NCBI GenBank assembly: GCA_017302855.1
Contig: JAFLBY010000007.1
Span: 1 to 41,513 of the forward strand
Length of the DNA: 41,513 bases
Direction: 5' to 3'
DNA from: Candidatus Kapaibacterium sp.
GTDB taxonomy: Bacteria; Bacteroidota; Ignavibacteria; Kapaibacteriales; UBA961
Below, one piece after another: positions 8,085 to 16,754 of this stretch; the stretch's first letter is position 1, and each line of letters opens with the position of its first letter. The position numbers and the translations under genes are program-made. The notes under the pieces are model-generated. The model made no database searches, had not been told where the DNA came from, and saw only the letters and a program-made list of their open reading frames with translations.

Positions 8085-9686
8085 ATGAGCAGATTTCCAA
8101 AACCTCTTCGCTTCATTCTACTTTTCTTACTTTTGTATAGCGGCTTTTTTATTTTTCGCAGCAGTTTTGTTATCGAATCAACGCGCTATTTTTGCTTATT
8201 CGATGATGCGATGATATCAATGCAATATGCTCAAAATTTGGCGCAGGGACATGGACTTACATGGAATGCTTATGAGAAAGTGGAAGGTATTACTAATCCT
8301 TTATGGACTTTGGGTATGGCGCTGTTCCATATTGCAGACATTCCACACAATTACACATCACTCTGCATTCAGATTCTCGGATTTCTATTTTTATCATTGC
8401 AATGTATTCTTATTTGGAATATCAGTGAACGTTTGTTTCCCACAATACAGATAATACCGATTGTTGCAACAATATGTACGGCAATGTATTTACCGTTTCT
8501 TACATGGTCATTGACCGGTATGGAAGTGTCGGTGTGTGCGCTGATTATTACGTATGTATTATCAAAAATAGAATCATACTCAGACAGTAAAGCCGTGCTG
8601 TGGAAAGAAATTATGTTATTGGCACTGGGCACTTGTATAAGAATTGACATGATTGTTCCCGGTGTTATTCTTTTAGCAGCGTTAACAATCAAATCAAGAG
8701 TATTTCATGGAAGAACCCTTATCATCGGTATAATTTCTTTTGCTGGAATACTTGGTTTGCAAACATTATTGCGCTGGAATTATTATGGAGAAATCTTACC
8801 CAATACATATTACTTAAAAATGACAGGCATCGCACCGCTCTACCGCATAACGAGGGGATTATTTTCAACGGCAAAATTTATATTCTTTTTTAACCCCTTT
8901 CTCATCTTTTTCTCGTTTACATATCTTGTCAAAAATCGTAATTCTACTCTTTATGCTATTGCGGCATTATTTATAGCCCAATTATGTTATAGCTCGTATG
9001 TGGGTGGGGATGCATGGGACTGGTGGGGCGGCGCTAATCGTTATGTCGCTTTGGCAATTTCACCTTTTTTTATTGTGATTGCAGCTTCGCTCTATCATAT
9101 ATATACCAGAATCGAAAACAGCTACACTTTGATAAAAAAGAAAAGAAAAATCCTTATTCCATTGGCTATCGCACTATTACTCATTCAGATAAATTTTCAG
9201 AGAGATGGCAGTTCACTTGCAACATGGTTACTTGTTGACACGCCATTCGGCACAGAAGATAATAAGAGAAATGTGGAAATTGCTCTATTATTGCAACATA
9301 CATCTCCGCAAGCAACGATTGCAACCGCTACAGCCGGATCTATACATTATTTTACTCAAAGAACTATGTTTGATATGCTTGGGAAAAATGACCTCTATAT
9401 TGCTCGACTTCCGGCTATTATACCTAAAAATAAAAATAAATATATCAGTTTTCATCCCGGACATAATAAATTTGATTATCGTTACTCAATCGAAGAAAAA
9501 AAACCGGATGTTATCGCCGGTATTGATGAAAATGACTCTCAAGTAAAAACATTACTTGTCGGCTATCGGAGAGATGTCTATAAAAACCATGTACTCTATT
9601 CAAAGATAGAATCAACATTATTAACTGATTACAGAAAAAAAATACTCACTTCACAAAATGAAAGGAATGACAATGAACATCGTTGA
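8085..9686 (+). CDS. GT-C membrane glycosyltransferase, AftB (GT89)-like
   Basis: Integral membrane glycosyltransferase with a GT-C fold: a first membrane helix directly after the start, then [20 protein letters not shown] with the catalytic-type DD pair in the first periplasmic loop, [15 protein letters not shown], and roughly ten hydrophobic segments up to about residue 370, followed by a soluble C-terminal part. The combination DDA.IS..YA.NLA.G.GL plus EGITNPLW and SLTGMEV recalls the arabinofuranosyltransferase AftB family and related polyprenyl-phosphate-sugar-using enzymes. The start is taken at ATG 8085. A TTG at 8061 would overlap the PHP gene. 533 residues. The donor is probably a lipid-linked sugar and the acceptor an envelope glycan. 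Neither is shown by the sequence. Confidence 0.75.
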   Translation: MSRFPKPLRFILLFLLLYSGFFIFRSSFVIESTRYFCLFDDAMISMQYAQNLAQGHGLTWNAYEKVEGITNPLWTLGMALFHIADIPHNYTSLCIQILGFLFLSLQCILIWNISERLFPTIQIIPIVATICTAMYLPFLTWSLTGMEVSVCALIITYVLSKIESYSDSKAVLWKEIMLLALGTCIRIDMIVPGVILLAALTIKSRVFHGRTLIIGIISFAGILGLQTLLRWNYYGEILPNTYYLKMTGIAPLYRITRGLFSTAKFIFFFNPFLIFFSFTYLVKNRNSTLYAIAALFIAQLCYSSYVGGDAWDWWGGANRYVALAISPFFIVIAASLYHIYTRIENSYTLIKKKRKILIPLAIALLLIQINFQRDGSSLATWLLVDTPFGTEDNKRNVEIALLLQHTSPQATIATATAGSIHYFTQRTMFDMLGKNDLYIARLPAIIPKNKNKYISFHPGHNKFDYRYSIEEKKPDVIAGIDENDSQVKTLLVGYRRDVYKNHVLYSKIESTLLTDYRKKILTSQNERNDNEHR

Positions 9687-10134
9687 AGGCGATTTTAATG
9701 GGGCAAATATGAATATTGCCATAGTGGTTGCCCGCTGGAACTACTTTATTGTTGAAAAATTATTAGATGGAGCATTGGATGGCTTACGAAGACATGGTGC
9801 AAACATTGATTCGCAAGTTACAACTCTCTATTGTCCGGGTTGTTATGAAATACCGACCATTACAAAAAAGGCAGCATTATCCGGCAAATATGATGCTATT
9901 ATTACTCTTGGCGCAGTTATTCGAGGAGCAACACCACACTTTGATTATGTGGCAAGTGCAGCGGCAAGTATAAATTCTATTGCTGTTGACACAGGTATTC
10001 CTTGTATTTTCGGTGTGTTAACAACCGACACCATCGAACAAGCAATCGAACGCAGTGGCACAAAAGCGGGAAATAAAGGTTTTGAAGCCGCAATGGTTGC
10101 CATTGAAATGGTCAATGTTCTCCGTAAAATATAA
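9673..10134 (+). CDS. ribH: 6,7-dimethyl-8-ribityllumazine synthase
   Basis: Penultimate enzyme of riboflavin synthesis, condensing 5-amino-6-ribitylaminouracil with 3,4-dihydroxy-2-butanone 4-phosphate. Family motifs: [14 protein letters not shown], and [16 protein letters not shown] with the catalytic histidine in TPHFDYV. With the start at 9673 the protein has 153 residues, the normal length, and AAAGGA lies six bases upstream. Earlier in-frame ATGs at 9658 and 9667 exist. The start overlaps the end of the GT-C gene. No FMN riboswitch is visible and no other rib gene lies in the window. Confidence 0.95.
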   Translation: MNIVEGDFNGANMNIAIVVARWNYFIVEKLLDGALDGLRRHGANIDSQVTTLYCPGCYEIPTITKKAALSGKYDAIITLGAVIRGATPHFDYVASAAASINSIAVDTGIPCIFGVLTTDTIEQAIERSGTKAGNKGFEAAMVAIEMVNVLRKI

Positions 10135-10142
10135 TTCTCCGC

Positions 10143-10217
10143 AAGTCTGTTTATATATACACCAAAAATCTGATGTATTTCAGCCATATTTGGGAAAACA
10201 AAGATATAAACAGACTT
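10143..10217. repeat. 14-bp inverted repeat between convergent ribH and phosphoesterase genes
   Basis: The arms AAGTCTGTTTATAT (10143-10156) and ATATAAACAGACTT (10204-10217) are perfect reverse complements with a 47-base spacer. The right arm overlaps the stop codon of the minus-strand metallophosphoesterase gene. The outer flanks CGCAA and TTGCG also match, separated from the right arm by a few bases. There is no T-run, so this is not a classical intrinsic terminator. It could act as a bidirectional transcript-end structure or be the remains of a small mobile repeat. Confidence 0.6.
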
Positions 10218-11445
10218 ATGCTTTGCGTAATGTAAATTCCGTAATTTCAGGATCAATACCTATGCGAAGCGGTGGACCCACAACCCCAACACCTCGATTA
10301 ACATATAATTGCTGATATTTGTCGGAATATAAACCCGCCCATTGTTTATACACTACTTGTGCAACGCTCATTTCTACGCCCAGAATATGAACTCCAACCT
10401 GACCGCCATGGGTATGACCGGAAAACATTGCATCCACAAATGTTTTCTCTCGCACTTCTTTATCCCAAAATGTTGGATCATGAGCCAATAAAAAAGTCGG
10501 ATAGTCCGGCTGTAAATTCTTAAGGGCTTTATCTAATTTAGCAAATGACTGACGCAATCCAGTATTATCCACACCGGCAATTTGAATATGCGCACCATCA
10601 ATACTCAACACACGATTAGCATTAATAAGAAGATCAACATCGGATTTTTTTATCATTGAAATTAATCGTTTGTGATCACTATATTCAGAATAATGATCAT
10701 GGTTGCCCAAACAGGCATATACACCGATATCTGCTTTAATTTTTTGTATATCTTTTGCAATAGAAGGAAATTCATCCGACCTGAAATTGACAAAATCTCC
10801 TGTCATAAATACCAAATTGGGCGATAAAGTATTAATTATACGGCGAACTTCTTGTATATGTGCTCCATTAGGTATTGATCCCGCATGCAAATCAGAAATC
10901 TGGACTATTTTTAATCCTTCCAAAGCTCGAGGTAAATCTTTTATGGGTAAGTCAATGGAATTAACATGAAAATTTGTCACTTTACGCAGCAATCCATCCC
11001 CTACGATAATAAATGGTGCTGCCGCCAATGACCAGCCCACATTTTTTAATAGTTCTCTGCGCGGCACATTTTCTGGTTGTGTTTCTGATAATGAAGGTGT
11101 GTTTTTATGAAAACTAATTCTGTTCCATAACCATTTTAGAAATTTTATGGAATCTGTAAACAGTAAAGTCAGAGCAATAGGTAACTTAGGTAAATACCAT
11201 ACGATGACTGCATTGTAAAGTATTAAATCAAATAATGGAATAGCACCGACATTCATACGTCGAACATTCACATATATATTGCAGATAACTGCGAAAAACA
11301 TCACGATATATGGCACGGTAAAAAATAGTGTGCTCCATCGTTTTTGTTGCACAAATTTTTTCCAACGATGCAATACATAAACATCTGTTAAAAGGAATAT
11401 GATCTGAAGAACAATAACGAAGACAAGAAAAGATGCTTTGTTCAT
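10216..11445 (-). CDS. Membrane-anchored metallophosphoesterase (YkuE-like)
   Basis: Calcineurin-like phosphoesterase with an N-terminal membrane part. Three to four hydrophobic helices occupy roughly residues 5-110, then a twin-arginine-like RRELLKNVGWSLAAAP segment precedes another hydrophobic stretch, and the catalytic domain follows with ISDLHAG, MTGDFVNF, LGNHDHYSE, LLAHDPTFW and SGHTHGGQVG, the five metal-binding blocks in order. 409 residues from ATG 11445. The frame extends to a TTG at 11457, which would overlap the preceding gene. By family it may act on a lipid phosphate or nucleotide diphosphate-lipid outside the cytoplasm, but the substrate is unknown. It is the last gene of the cinA-tsaD run. 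Confidence 0.85.
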   Translation of the reverse strand: MNKASFLVFVIVLQIIFLLTDVYVLHRWKKFVQQKRWSTLFFTVPYIVMFFAVICNIYVNVRRMNVGAIPLFDLILYNAVIVWYLPKLPIALTLLFTDSIKFLKWLWNRISFHKNTPSLSETQPENVPRRELLKNVGWSLAAAPFIIVGDGLLRKVTNFHVNSIDLPIKDLPRALEGLKIVQISDLHAGSIPNGAHIQEVRRIINTLSPNLVFMTGDFVNFRSDEFPSIAKDIQKIKADIGVYACLGNHDHYSEYSDHKRLISMIKKSDVDLLINANRVLSIDGAHIQIAGVDNTGLRQSFAKLDKALKNLQPDYPTFLLAHDPTFWDKEVREKTFVDAMFSGHTHGGQVGVHILGVEMSVAQVVYKQWAGLYSDKYQQLYVNRGVGVVGPPLRIGIDPEITEFTLRKA

Positions 11446-11453
11446 AGAAACAA

Positions 11454-12341
11454 TCAAGTGGTGATATGTATGCGAATGAACAGTCCTTCCGCTTCTGCAA
11501 GCAATTGATGATGTTCATCGCGTATTTCGCCATGAATGACGAACTTGCGCCCCTGTTCACTTATTTGTTTGCCTTTCAGGTACAAAGTCTGCCCTATGGG
11601 TGTTGGTCTGTGATAGCGAACATTTAATGTACCTGTTGGTGCTTTAACCCCTTGTCCTGAAAGAGTTTTTCCCATAACTTCATCGAGCAAAAGAGCCACA
11701 AATCCACCATGCATTATTCCTAAAGAACCATTCATAAACGATGGTGGCACGAACCATGATTCTGCTGCTTTTTCTTGTTCATTATAGAGGAATGAAAGTT
11801 GTAAACCATGAGGATTAGCATCACCACACCCAAAGCAAGTATTGTCCTTTCTCGGGTGCAGAAATCGAAGATGGCTCGGCATAATTGTAGGTTCAATGAT
11901 TGAAGTTTTTCCTGTATCGGGGTGACGGAATTGGAAGTACTCTCCGAATGGCTCAATATGTTCGGTAAGGTGCATAAGTGCAGGCATTGCAATGCGCCCT
12001 TTGCCACCTACTTTTGCTGTATGATATAAAATTCCGTCATCTGACACTGTTAAAGATTCTTGCTCAAATGGTACCGACAATGTATCATGATACCATAATT
12101 TATCATTTTCCCATCGTTGATAAACTATTGGTGTATCAACCGGTTGCACAAAATTTATTTCATAACCTGACGGCGAATAATACGGGTAATCATTGTATTT
12201 GCCGGTTGTGTTTTCTTTTAATCGAGTAAAAAAAACATGAATAAATGGTTTGTCATCTATTTCCACCCCGTTATGAAGAACATTTCCTCGCTCATCTATC
12301 TCAAAAAAATATTCCTTATGTTTTGCTGTTGTTTCATTCAT
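11454..12341 (-). CDS. Fusion protein: UPF0598/DUF4505 domain plus PaaI-type hotdog thioesterase
   Basis: Two domains can be read. Residues about 8-140 (KEYFFEIDERGNVLHNG, PFIHVFFTRLKENTTGKY, YPYYSPSGYEINFV, GGKGRI) look like the UPF0598/DUF4505 family known from human C8orf82 and some bacteria, of unknown function. Residues about 160-295 form a hotdog thioesterase: CFGCGDANPHGLQLSF, then MHGGFVALLLDEVMG with the HGG motif typical of PaaI enzymes, which hydrolyse acyl-CoA thioesters. The length, 295 residues, is nearly the sum of the two families. It lies between tsaD and the phosphoesterase, spaced 43 bp and 8 bp. The thioesterase half is firm. The DUF4505 call rests on remembered motif similarity. 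Confidence 0.75.
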   Translation of the reverse strand: MNETTAKHKEYFFEIDERGNVLHNGVEIDDKPFIHVFFTRLKENTTGKYNDYPYYSPSGYEINFVQPVDTPIVYQRWENDKLWYHDTLSVPFEQESLTVSDDGILYHTAKVGGKGRIAMPALMHLTEHIEPFGEYFQFRHPDTGKTSIIEPTIMPSHLRFLHPRKDNTCFGCGDANPHGLQLSFLYNEQEKAAESWFVPPSFMNGSLGIMHGGFVALLLDEVMGKTLSGQGVKAPTGTLNVRYHRPTPIGQTLYLKGKQISEQGRKFVIHGEIRDEHHQLLAEAEGLFIRIHITT

Positions 12342-12384
12342 AGTAAACCTATACGAATGCTTATCATTCAGAAATTATTGATAA

Positions 12385-13407
12385 TTATTTTTTAGGTGAG
12401 CGTAATGCCGACGAATTGACCGTAATATTATATGACATATAATGGTCTGATGTTTTTTGTTCGGTAATTTTTTTTTCTGCCAAAGAACCAATCATAGCTG
12501 CATTATCAATACAATACTGTATATCAGGTATAAAAAGTTTGACAGATTTTTTCTGTGCTAACCGTTCCAATTCAGAGCGTAATCGGGAATTGGCAGACAC
12601 CCCTCCGGCAACGACTAAGGTATTTACTTTCATTTGCTTCAAAGCATTAAATGATTTTTTCACCAATGGTTCAATAATTGCTTCCTGCACCGAAGCACAA
12701 ATATTATGAATATTATCATGGAAATCACCTTCGGGATAATTATGCTGCAAGAATACACGTACAGCAGTTTTTAATCCGCTGTAACTGAATTGAAGGGAAT
12801 CTTTTTGCATCATTGCACGCGGGAAGATATATGCACTTGGATTACCATTTTTTGCCAATTTATCCATAATAGGTCCTCCGGGATAGCCCAATCCGAGCAT
12901 TTTCGATGTTTTATCGAATGCTTCGCCTGCTGCATCATCACGAGTTGAGCCTAAAATGGAATATTCATGAAATGATGTAACATAAAATAACGAAGTGTGC
13001 CCACCGCTGACTACTAAAGAAATAAATGGAAATTCTATTGTCTCGGATACTAAAAATCCCGAGTACAAATGCCCTTCAATATGATTGACAGGTATAAGCG
13101 GAATGTTCAATCGCAGTGCAAGCCCTTTTGCAAAATTAGCCCCTACAAGCAAAGCTCCAGCAAGCCCGGGTGATGTTGTTACTGCAATTGCTTCTATGTC
13201 GGCAAGTGTGAGTTGCGATTTCGATAAAGCTTGATTTACAACAGTAGAAATCATACGCAAATGTGCTCTTGAAGCAATTTCGGGAATAACTCCTCCAAAA
13301 GCCGAATGTTCAGTTTGCGATGACACAATATTGCTCAACACCTTACCATTTTTTATTACTGCTGCCGCAGTTTCATCACATGAAGATTCAATTGCCAGAA
13401 TTATCAT
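12385..13407 (-). CDS. tsaD: tRNA N6-adenosine threonylcarbamoyltransferase TsaD
   Basis: Universal ASKHA-fold enzyme that transfers threonylcarbamoyl to A37 of ANN-decoding tRNAs, acting with TsaB, TsaE and TsaC. It starts MIILAIESSCDETAAAV, the family N-terminus, and carries VNHIEGHLYSG, the HxxxH metal site, SGGHTSLFYV, and AGGVSANSRLR for nucleotide binding. 340 residues is standard. Its ATG overlaps the end of cinA by 20 bp, indicating translational coupling. The partner genes tsaB and tsaE are not in this window. Confidence 0.97.
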   Translation of the reverse strand: MIILAIESSCDETAAAVIKNGKVLSNIVSSQTEHSAFGGVIPEIASRAHLRMISTVVNQALSKSQLTLADIEAIAVTTSPGLAGALLVGANFAKGLALRLNIPLIPVNHIEGHLYSGFLVSETIEFPFISLVVSGGHTSLFYVTSFHEYSILGSTRDDAAGEAFDKTSKMLGLGYPGGPIMDKLAKNGNPSAYIFPRAMMQKDSLQFSYSGLKTAVRVFLQHNYPEGDFHDNIHNICASVQEAIIEPLVKKSFNALKQMKVNTLVVAGGVSANSRLRSELERLAQKKSVKLFIPDIQYCIDNAAMIGSLAEKKITEQKTSDHYMSYNITVNSSALRSPKK

Positions 13408-14662
13408 CGTTCCTACTTTTCAAATAACGATACAGCATATCAAAAGCAGCTCCTACGGTTCTGTCACGATTTGCTGCTCGGTCATTACCAAAAATATATC
13501 GCTTGGTTATTGTTGTTGACGGTGTAGAAAGTGCAATCCATACAGTGCCAACAGGTTTTTCATCTGATCCGCCATCGGGTCCCGCTACTCCCGTCGCAGC
13601 AATGCCATAATCTGTCTGTAATTTATGTCTCACCCCTTGACTCATTGAGCGTGCAACTTCTTCGCTCACAGCTCCATATTGCTCAATTTCCTCGCTTTTT
13701 ACTCCCAATTCTTGCACTTTTACAGTATTCGAATATGCAAGGACTCCACCGATAAAATATGCGGAACTTCCGGACAAATCCGTAAATGCGGCACCTATTT
13801 TTCCTCCTGTGCAGGATTCTGCTACGGAAACGGTTTCTCCCCTTTCGGTTAATAATTGGGCAACTGTTTTTTCAATAGAAATATTATCGGAACCATAAAT
13901 AAATTTACCGGCTTTTTGCCTTAGAATTTTTTCAAGTGAATTCAAAATTTCAATAGCTTTGTCGGTGTGCACATCATGCGCACCAATGCGTAATCGAACA
14001 CCTGAGTAGGATGGTAAAAATGCGAGTGATGAATGAGGGTCAAGAAATTTGCTGACATCGCCAATCATGTCAGCAAGGTCGGATTCCGCCACGCCTATTG
14101 TCATCAAAGTTCTATACATATTTCTCGTTTGATGTTGCAAGAAAAAATGTTGTTCAATACGTGGAAAAATATGCTGTTCCATAATATACATCATTTCTCT
14201 TGGTACTCCGGGCATCGAAACAACAATAGTTCCATCTTTTTGGAAAAGCATACCCGGAGCAGTTCCTCTTTCATTCGATAAGACTTCGCACACAGAAGGT
14301 AAAAATGCCTGTAGTTTATTGCGCTCGGTCAATGGTCTGCCGCGACGAGCATAAAAGTCTTGTAGCCATAGTAATGTTGGTTCATGCCAGATATATGAAT
14401 CATTAAAATATTCACATAACACTTTTTTTGTCACATCATCATGCGTGGGTCCAAGACCACCGGTCAAGAACACATAATCGGAAATTTGCGATAAGCGTTT
14501 TAACTCCGATTTAATTTCTTCGCTATCATCTCCAACGATCGAGTGAGCAATGACTTCACAACCGATTTCAGAACAATGCGCAGCAATCCATGCAGCATTT
14601 GTATTGACTATTTGCCCTATGCAAATCTCATCACCAATAGTAAGAATCGAACATTGTATCAT
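13388..14662 (-). CDS. cinA: CinA family protein (NMN amidohydrolase / damage-inducible protein)
   Basis: Full-length two-domain CinA. The N-terminal MoCF-like domain (about residues 1-170) contains LTIGDEICIGQIVNTN and FLTGGLGPTHDD, as in the COG1058 ADP-ribose pyrophosphatase unit. The C-terminal NMN deamidase domain (about 260-420) contains VAESCTGGKIGAAFTDLSGSS and ATGVAGPDGGSDEKPVG. The enzyme takes part in pyridine nucleotide salvage. 424 residues is the usual size. It heads the cinA-tsaD-thioesterase-phosphoesterase run and is separated from the upstream gene by a terminator facing the same way. Confidence 0.95.
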   Translation of the reverse strand: MIQCSILTIGDEICIGQIVNTNAAWIAAHCSEIGCEVIAHSIVGDDSEEIKSELKRLSQISDYVFLTGGLGPTHDDVTKKVLCEYFNDSYIWHEPTLLWLQDFYARRGRPLTERNKLQAFLPSVCEVLSNERGTAPGMLFQKDGTIVVSMPGVPREMMYIMEQHIFPRIEQHFFLQHQTRNMYRTLMTIGVAESDLADMIGDVSKFLDPHSSLAFLPSYSGVRLRIGAHDVHTDKAIEILNSLEKILRQKAGKFIYGSDNISIEKTVAQLLTERGETVSVAESCTGGKIGAAFTDLSGSSAYFIGGVLAYSNTVKVQELGVKSEEIEQYGAVSEEVARSMSQGVRHKLQTDYGIAATGVAGPDGGSDEKPVGTVWIALSTPSTTITKRYIFGNDRAANRDRTVGAAFDMLYRYLKSRNDDNSGN

Positions 14663-14682
14663 GGAGTTTGTTTACTCTTCTA

Positions 14683-14715
14683 TAAAAAAATCACCGACAC
14701 AATGGACGGTGATTG
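14683..14715 (-). terminator. Intrinsic terminator after the TolB/CsgG-like gene
   Basis: On the minus strand a stem AATCACCG / CGGTGATT with a ten-base loop is followed by seven T residues. It lies about 35 bp downstream of the secreted-protein gene ending at 14750 and before the cinA start, so it separates the rnpB/HPt unit from the cinA operon. Confidence 0.8.
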
Positions 14716-14749
14716 TACATAAAAATTATCAGAGTCGCAAGAGCGCATA

Positions 14750-15238
14750 TTATCGAACAAATGCGGGCGATATTTTTTTAATAATCTTTGGAATAATTTC
14801 CATTATTTGATCTTTTGGTTTAAACAAATTTTTTGCTTGATTCACAGGGTCAGGTAATTTTGTTGTAACTTCATAGATATAGACATTCACTAACAACTTA
14901 TCACCTTGTAAATTAAATCCCCCTGAAACCACACGGCGAATATTGAGCATAGCCACAGCTTTCCACAAATCAGAGTCATATTGCGGGTTTTGCGGATCAA
15001 GATTTAGCGAAGCCAACACTTCATTCACGGAATCGGAAGGAACCACATGAATAAATTTTTCTTGTGGATCGGTTTTGGCTAACTCAACCGCAACAGTATC
15101 AGCCAATTGTGAGCACAAGGGAGTAAGTGACAGCAATCCATCCATATTGCGAAACGGTAAGACGGCTATGCGTTCTTGTGCCACAAGAATATTGGCAGAC
15201 AACATCATTACCGTTATGACGAAAGAAAATAATTTCAT
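14750..15238 (-). CDS. Secreted TolB/CsgG/FlgO-like hypothetical protein
   Basis: A 162-residue exported protein. The N-terminus MKLFSFVITVMMLSANILVAQ is a signal peptide with likely cleavage after the AQ. The mature part starts ERIAVLPFRNMDG, continues with LADTVAVELAK and the VVSGGF stretch, the layout of the TolB N-terminal/CsgG-like alpha/beta fold seen in periplasmic proteins that define a per-cell total of a named protein (for example FlgO, LpoB-like or TolB N-domain). It follows the HPt gene by 11 bp and ends before a terminator. Function unknown; the fold call is moderate. Confidence 0.65.
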   Translation of the reverse strand: MKLFSFVITVMMLSANILVAQERIAVLPFRNMDGLLSLTPLCSQLADTVAVELAKTDPQEKFIHVVPSDSVNEVLASLNLDPQNPQYDSDLWKAVAMLNIRRVVSGGFNLQGDKLLVNVYIYEVTTKLPDPVNQAKNLFKPKDQIMEIIPKIIKKISPAFVR

Positions 15239-15249
15239 AATAAAAAGTG

Positions 15250-15561
15250 TTATGATGATAAATTTTGTGACTCAATAAATTGTTTAATTTCCAATAAATG
15301 CTGCACAATAGCTTTTGCAAAATCTTCGGCATTATCAAAATCGTTCAGCTCGGCAAACGACATCATTTTTATTCCCATATCACGCAATTCCTCAAAGCCA
15401 AATTGAGCAGCACTTCCTTTAAGAGTATGCCCAAAGCGCCGTAAGTCTGCGCCATTTTTTTCACTGATTAATTGCGGTAGCACATACTCCATGTCATGCA
15501 ACCAAGAATCTAAAAATTCGGGTAGCAGCTCCAAAATAATATCGTCATTAGGCAATTTCAT
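15250..15561 (-). CDS. Stand-alone histidine phosphotransfer (HPt) protein
   Basis: Small helical protein of 103 residues that would relay a phosphoryl group between two response-regulator receiver domains. The phospho-accepting histidine lies in RRFGHTLKGSAAQFGF (about residues 40-55), the exact HPt signature. A long first helix precedes it and two more helices follow. No histidine kinase or receiver gene is found in the window, so its partners must be encoded elsewhere. It starts 21 bp beyond the 3' end of the RNase P RNA gene. Confidence 0.88.
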   Translation of the reverse strand: MKLPNDDIILELLPEFLDSWLHDMEYVLPQLISEKNGADLRRFGHTLKGSAAQFGFEELRDMGIKMMSFAELNDFDNAEDFAKAIVQHLLEIKQFIESQNLSS

Positions 15562-15582
15562 ATATATGCCTTAAATCAAAAA

Positions 15583-15996
15583 GTGTGAAAAGAATTGTAA
15601 GCCGAATTCTGTCTTCGTTATTGCTAACGGAGGCGACAATGTATCTGGAAATAATGTTGCCATTATCTTCAAGCGGCGTACCCAAACAGCACGTCAAGTA
15701 TTTCATTGACAAAAAAACGAGCAGTCCTTTATTCTACTGAATTACTGTTCCTATTTCGCCTTGCACCACACGGGGTTTGCCATGCCATTACAGTTACCTG
15801 GAATGCGGTAAGCTCTTACCTCACCATTTCACCCTTACTGTGTATTGTACATACACAGCGGTTTGCTTTCTGTTGCACTTTCCGTCGGCTTGTATTGTTA
15901 CCAATCATCACCGCCTTTATGTTATAAAGCGTGTTGCTCTTTGGTGTTCGGACTTTCCTCATTAGAAACTAATGCTATCGCCCATTCTTCCCACAC
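15583..15996 (-). ncRNA. rnpB: RNase P RNA (bacterial type A)
   Basis: Catalytic RNA of ribonuclease P. Reading the minus strand, GAGGAAAGTCCGAACACC near the 5' end (plus positions about 15946-15963) is the universal CR-I region. Then AGTGCAACAGAAAGCAAACCG, GTAAGGGTGAAATGGTG, GGTAAGAGCTTACCGC, a GCAAGGCGAAATAGG-type block, and finally GACAGAATTCGGCTTA (CR-V) follow in the expected order. The ends are set by helix P1: GTGTGGGAAGAAT (15996-15984) pairs over 13 positions, with two G-U pairs, with ATTCTTTTCACAC (15595-15583). This gives about 414 nt. The 5' end is only 15 bases from the stop codon of the zinc-ribbon gene. Confidence 0.97.
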
Positions 15997-16011
15997 TTAC
16001 GATTTTTTGGA

Positions 16012-16719
16012 TTACATACCGTCAGTTATGAGTATTCTCCCGCAATGTTCACATGTGAATATGAGATCTAATTTTGTGCGCATTTCTACCAATTTTTGAG
16101 GCGGCACCGCACTAAAGCACCCTGAACAGCAATTACGACGCACTTTAACCGCGGCATCCGTGTGAAATGTTCTGATTCGTTCATATTCTTCCAAAACACT
16201 CGGCTTAATAGTCGTAGTAAGTTCTGTGCGGCGATGTATAAGGTTACGAATTTCTTCGCTGTGACTTCCCGAAAGCTCTGTAAGTTGGCTTTCTTTTTCA
16301 TCGAGTATAGCTTTTACTTCCTCATAATCTTTTTGCTGTTGGCTGAGAATCAACCGTAAATTATCTTCTTTTATCGTCGAAGTACGCAATTTTTCGTTGA
16401 TATGTTCGCGTTCTTTTCTGATGTTTTCTATTTCATTGGTGATTGCATCAAACTCTCTGTTATTTCTGACCTGAAACTGCTGTTGAGCATACTTGGTTTC
16501 TCGCGTTTTTAAATCTTCAAGCATGTGTCCGGATTTTGCACGAAAATCCAAAAGTTCATCTAAGAGCGATTGTGTTTCTTCTACCAAAGAATTTTTCTGA
16601 CGTAGTTTTTTTTCTGCTTCTTTAACTTCTCCGGGTAAATCTCCTAACTCTTGGTGGAATTCATCCATTTGTTCATCAATTTCAGCAAGTTGTGCGATAA
16701 ATTGAATTTGTGCGTGCAT
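16012..16719 (-). CDS. C4-type zinc-ribbon coiled-coil protein (DUF164)
   Basis: A 235-residue cytosolic protein. Residues about 5-175 form a long antiparallel coiled coil rich in Glu, Lys and Gln, and the C-terminus holds two CxxC pairs, CCSGCF and FTCEHC, that form a zinc ribbon. This is the DUF164 family (structures include H. pylori HP0958 and the Chlamydia CdsZ type), linked to nucleic acid binding or flagellar/type III functions in some species. It follows the Nif3-like gene by 35 bp, a pairing widely kept in bacteria, and precedes rnpB. The role here is not known. Confidence 0.88.
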   Translation of the reverse strand: MHAQIQFIAQLAEIDEQMDEFHQELGDLPGEVKEAEKKLRQKNSLVEETQSLLDELLDFRAKSGHMLEDLKTRETKYAQQQFQVRNNREFDAITNEIENIRKEREHINEKLRTSTIKEDNLRLILSQQQKDYEEVKAILDEKESQLTELSGSHSEEIRNLIHRRTELTTTIKPSVLEEYERIRTFHTDAAVKVRRNCCSGCFSAVPPQKLVEMRTKLDLIFTCEHCGRILITDGM

Positions 16720-16754
16720 AAATAATTAGTAAGTAAGTATAAAAATAAAGTATT

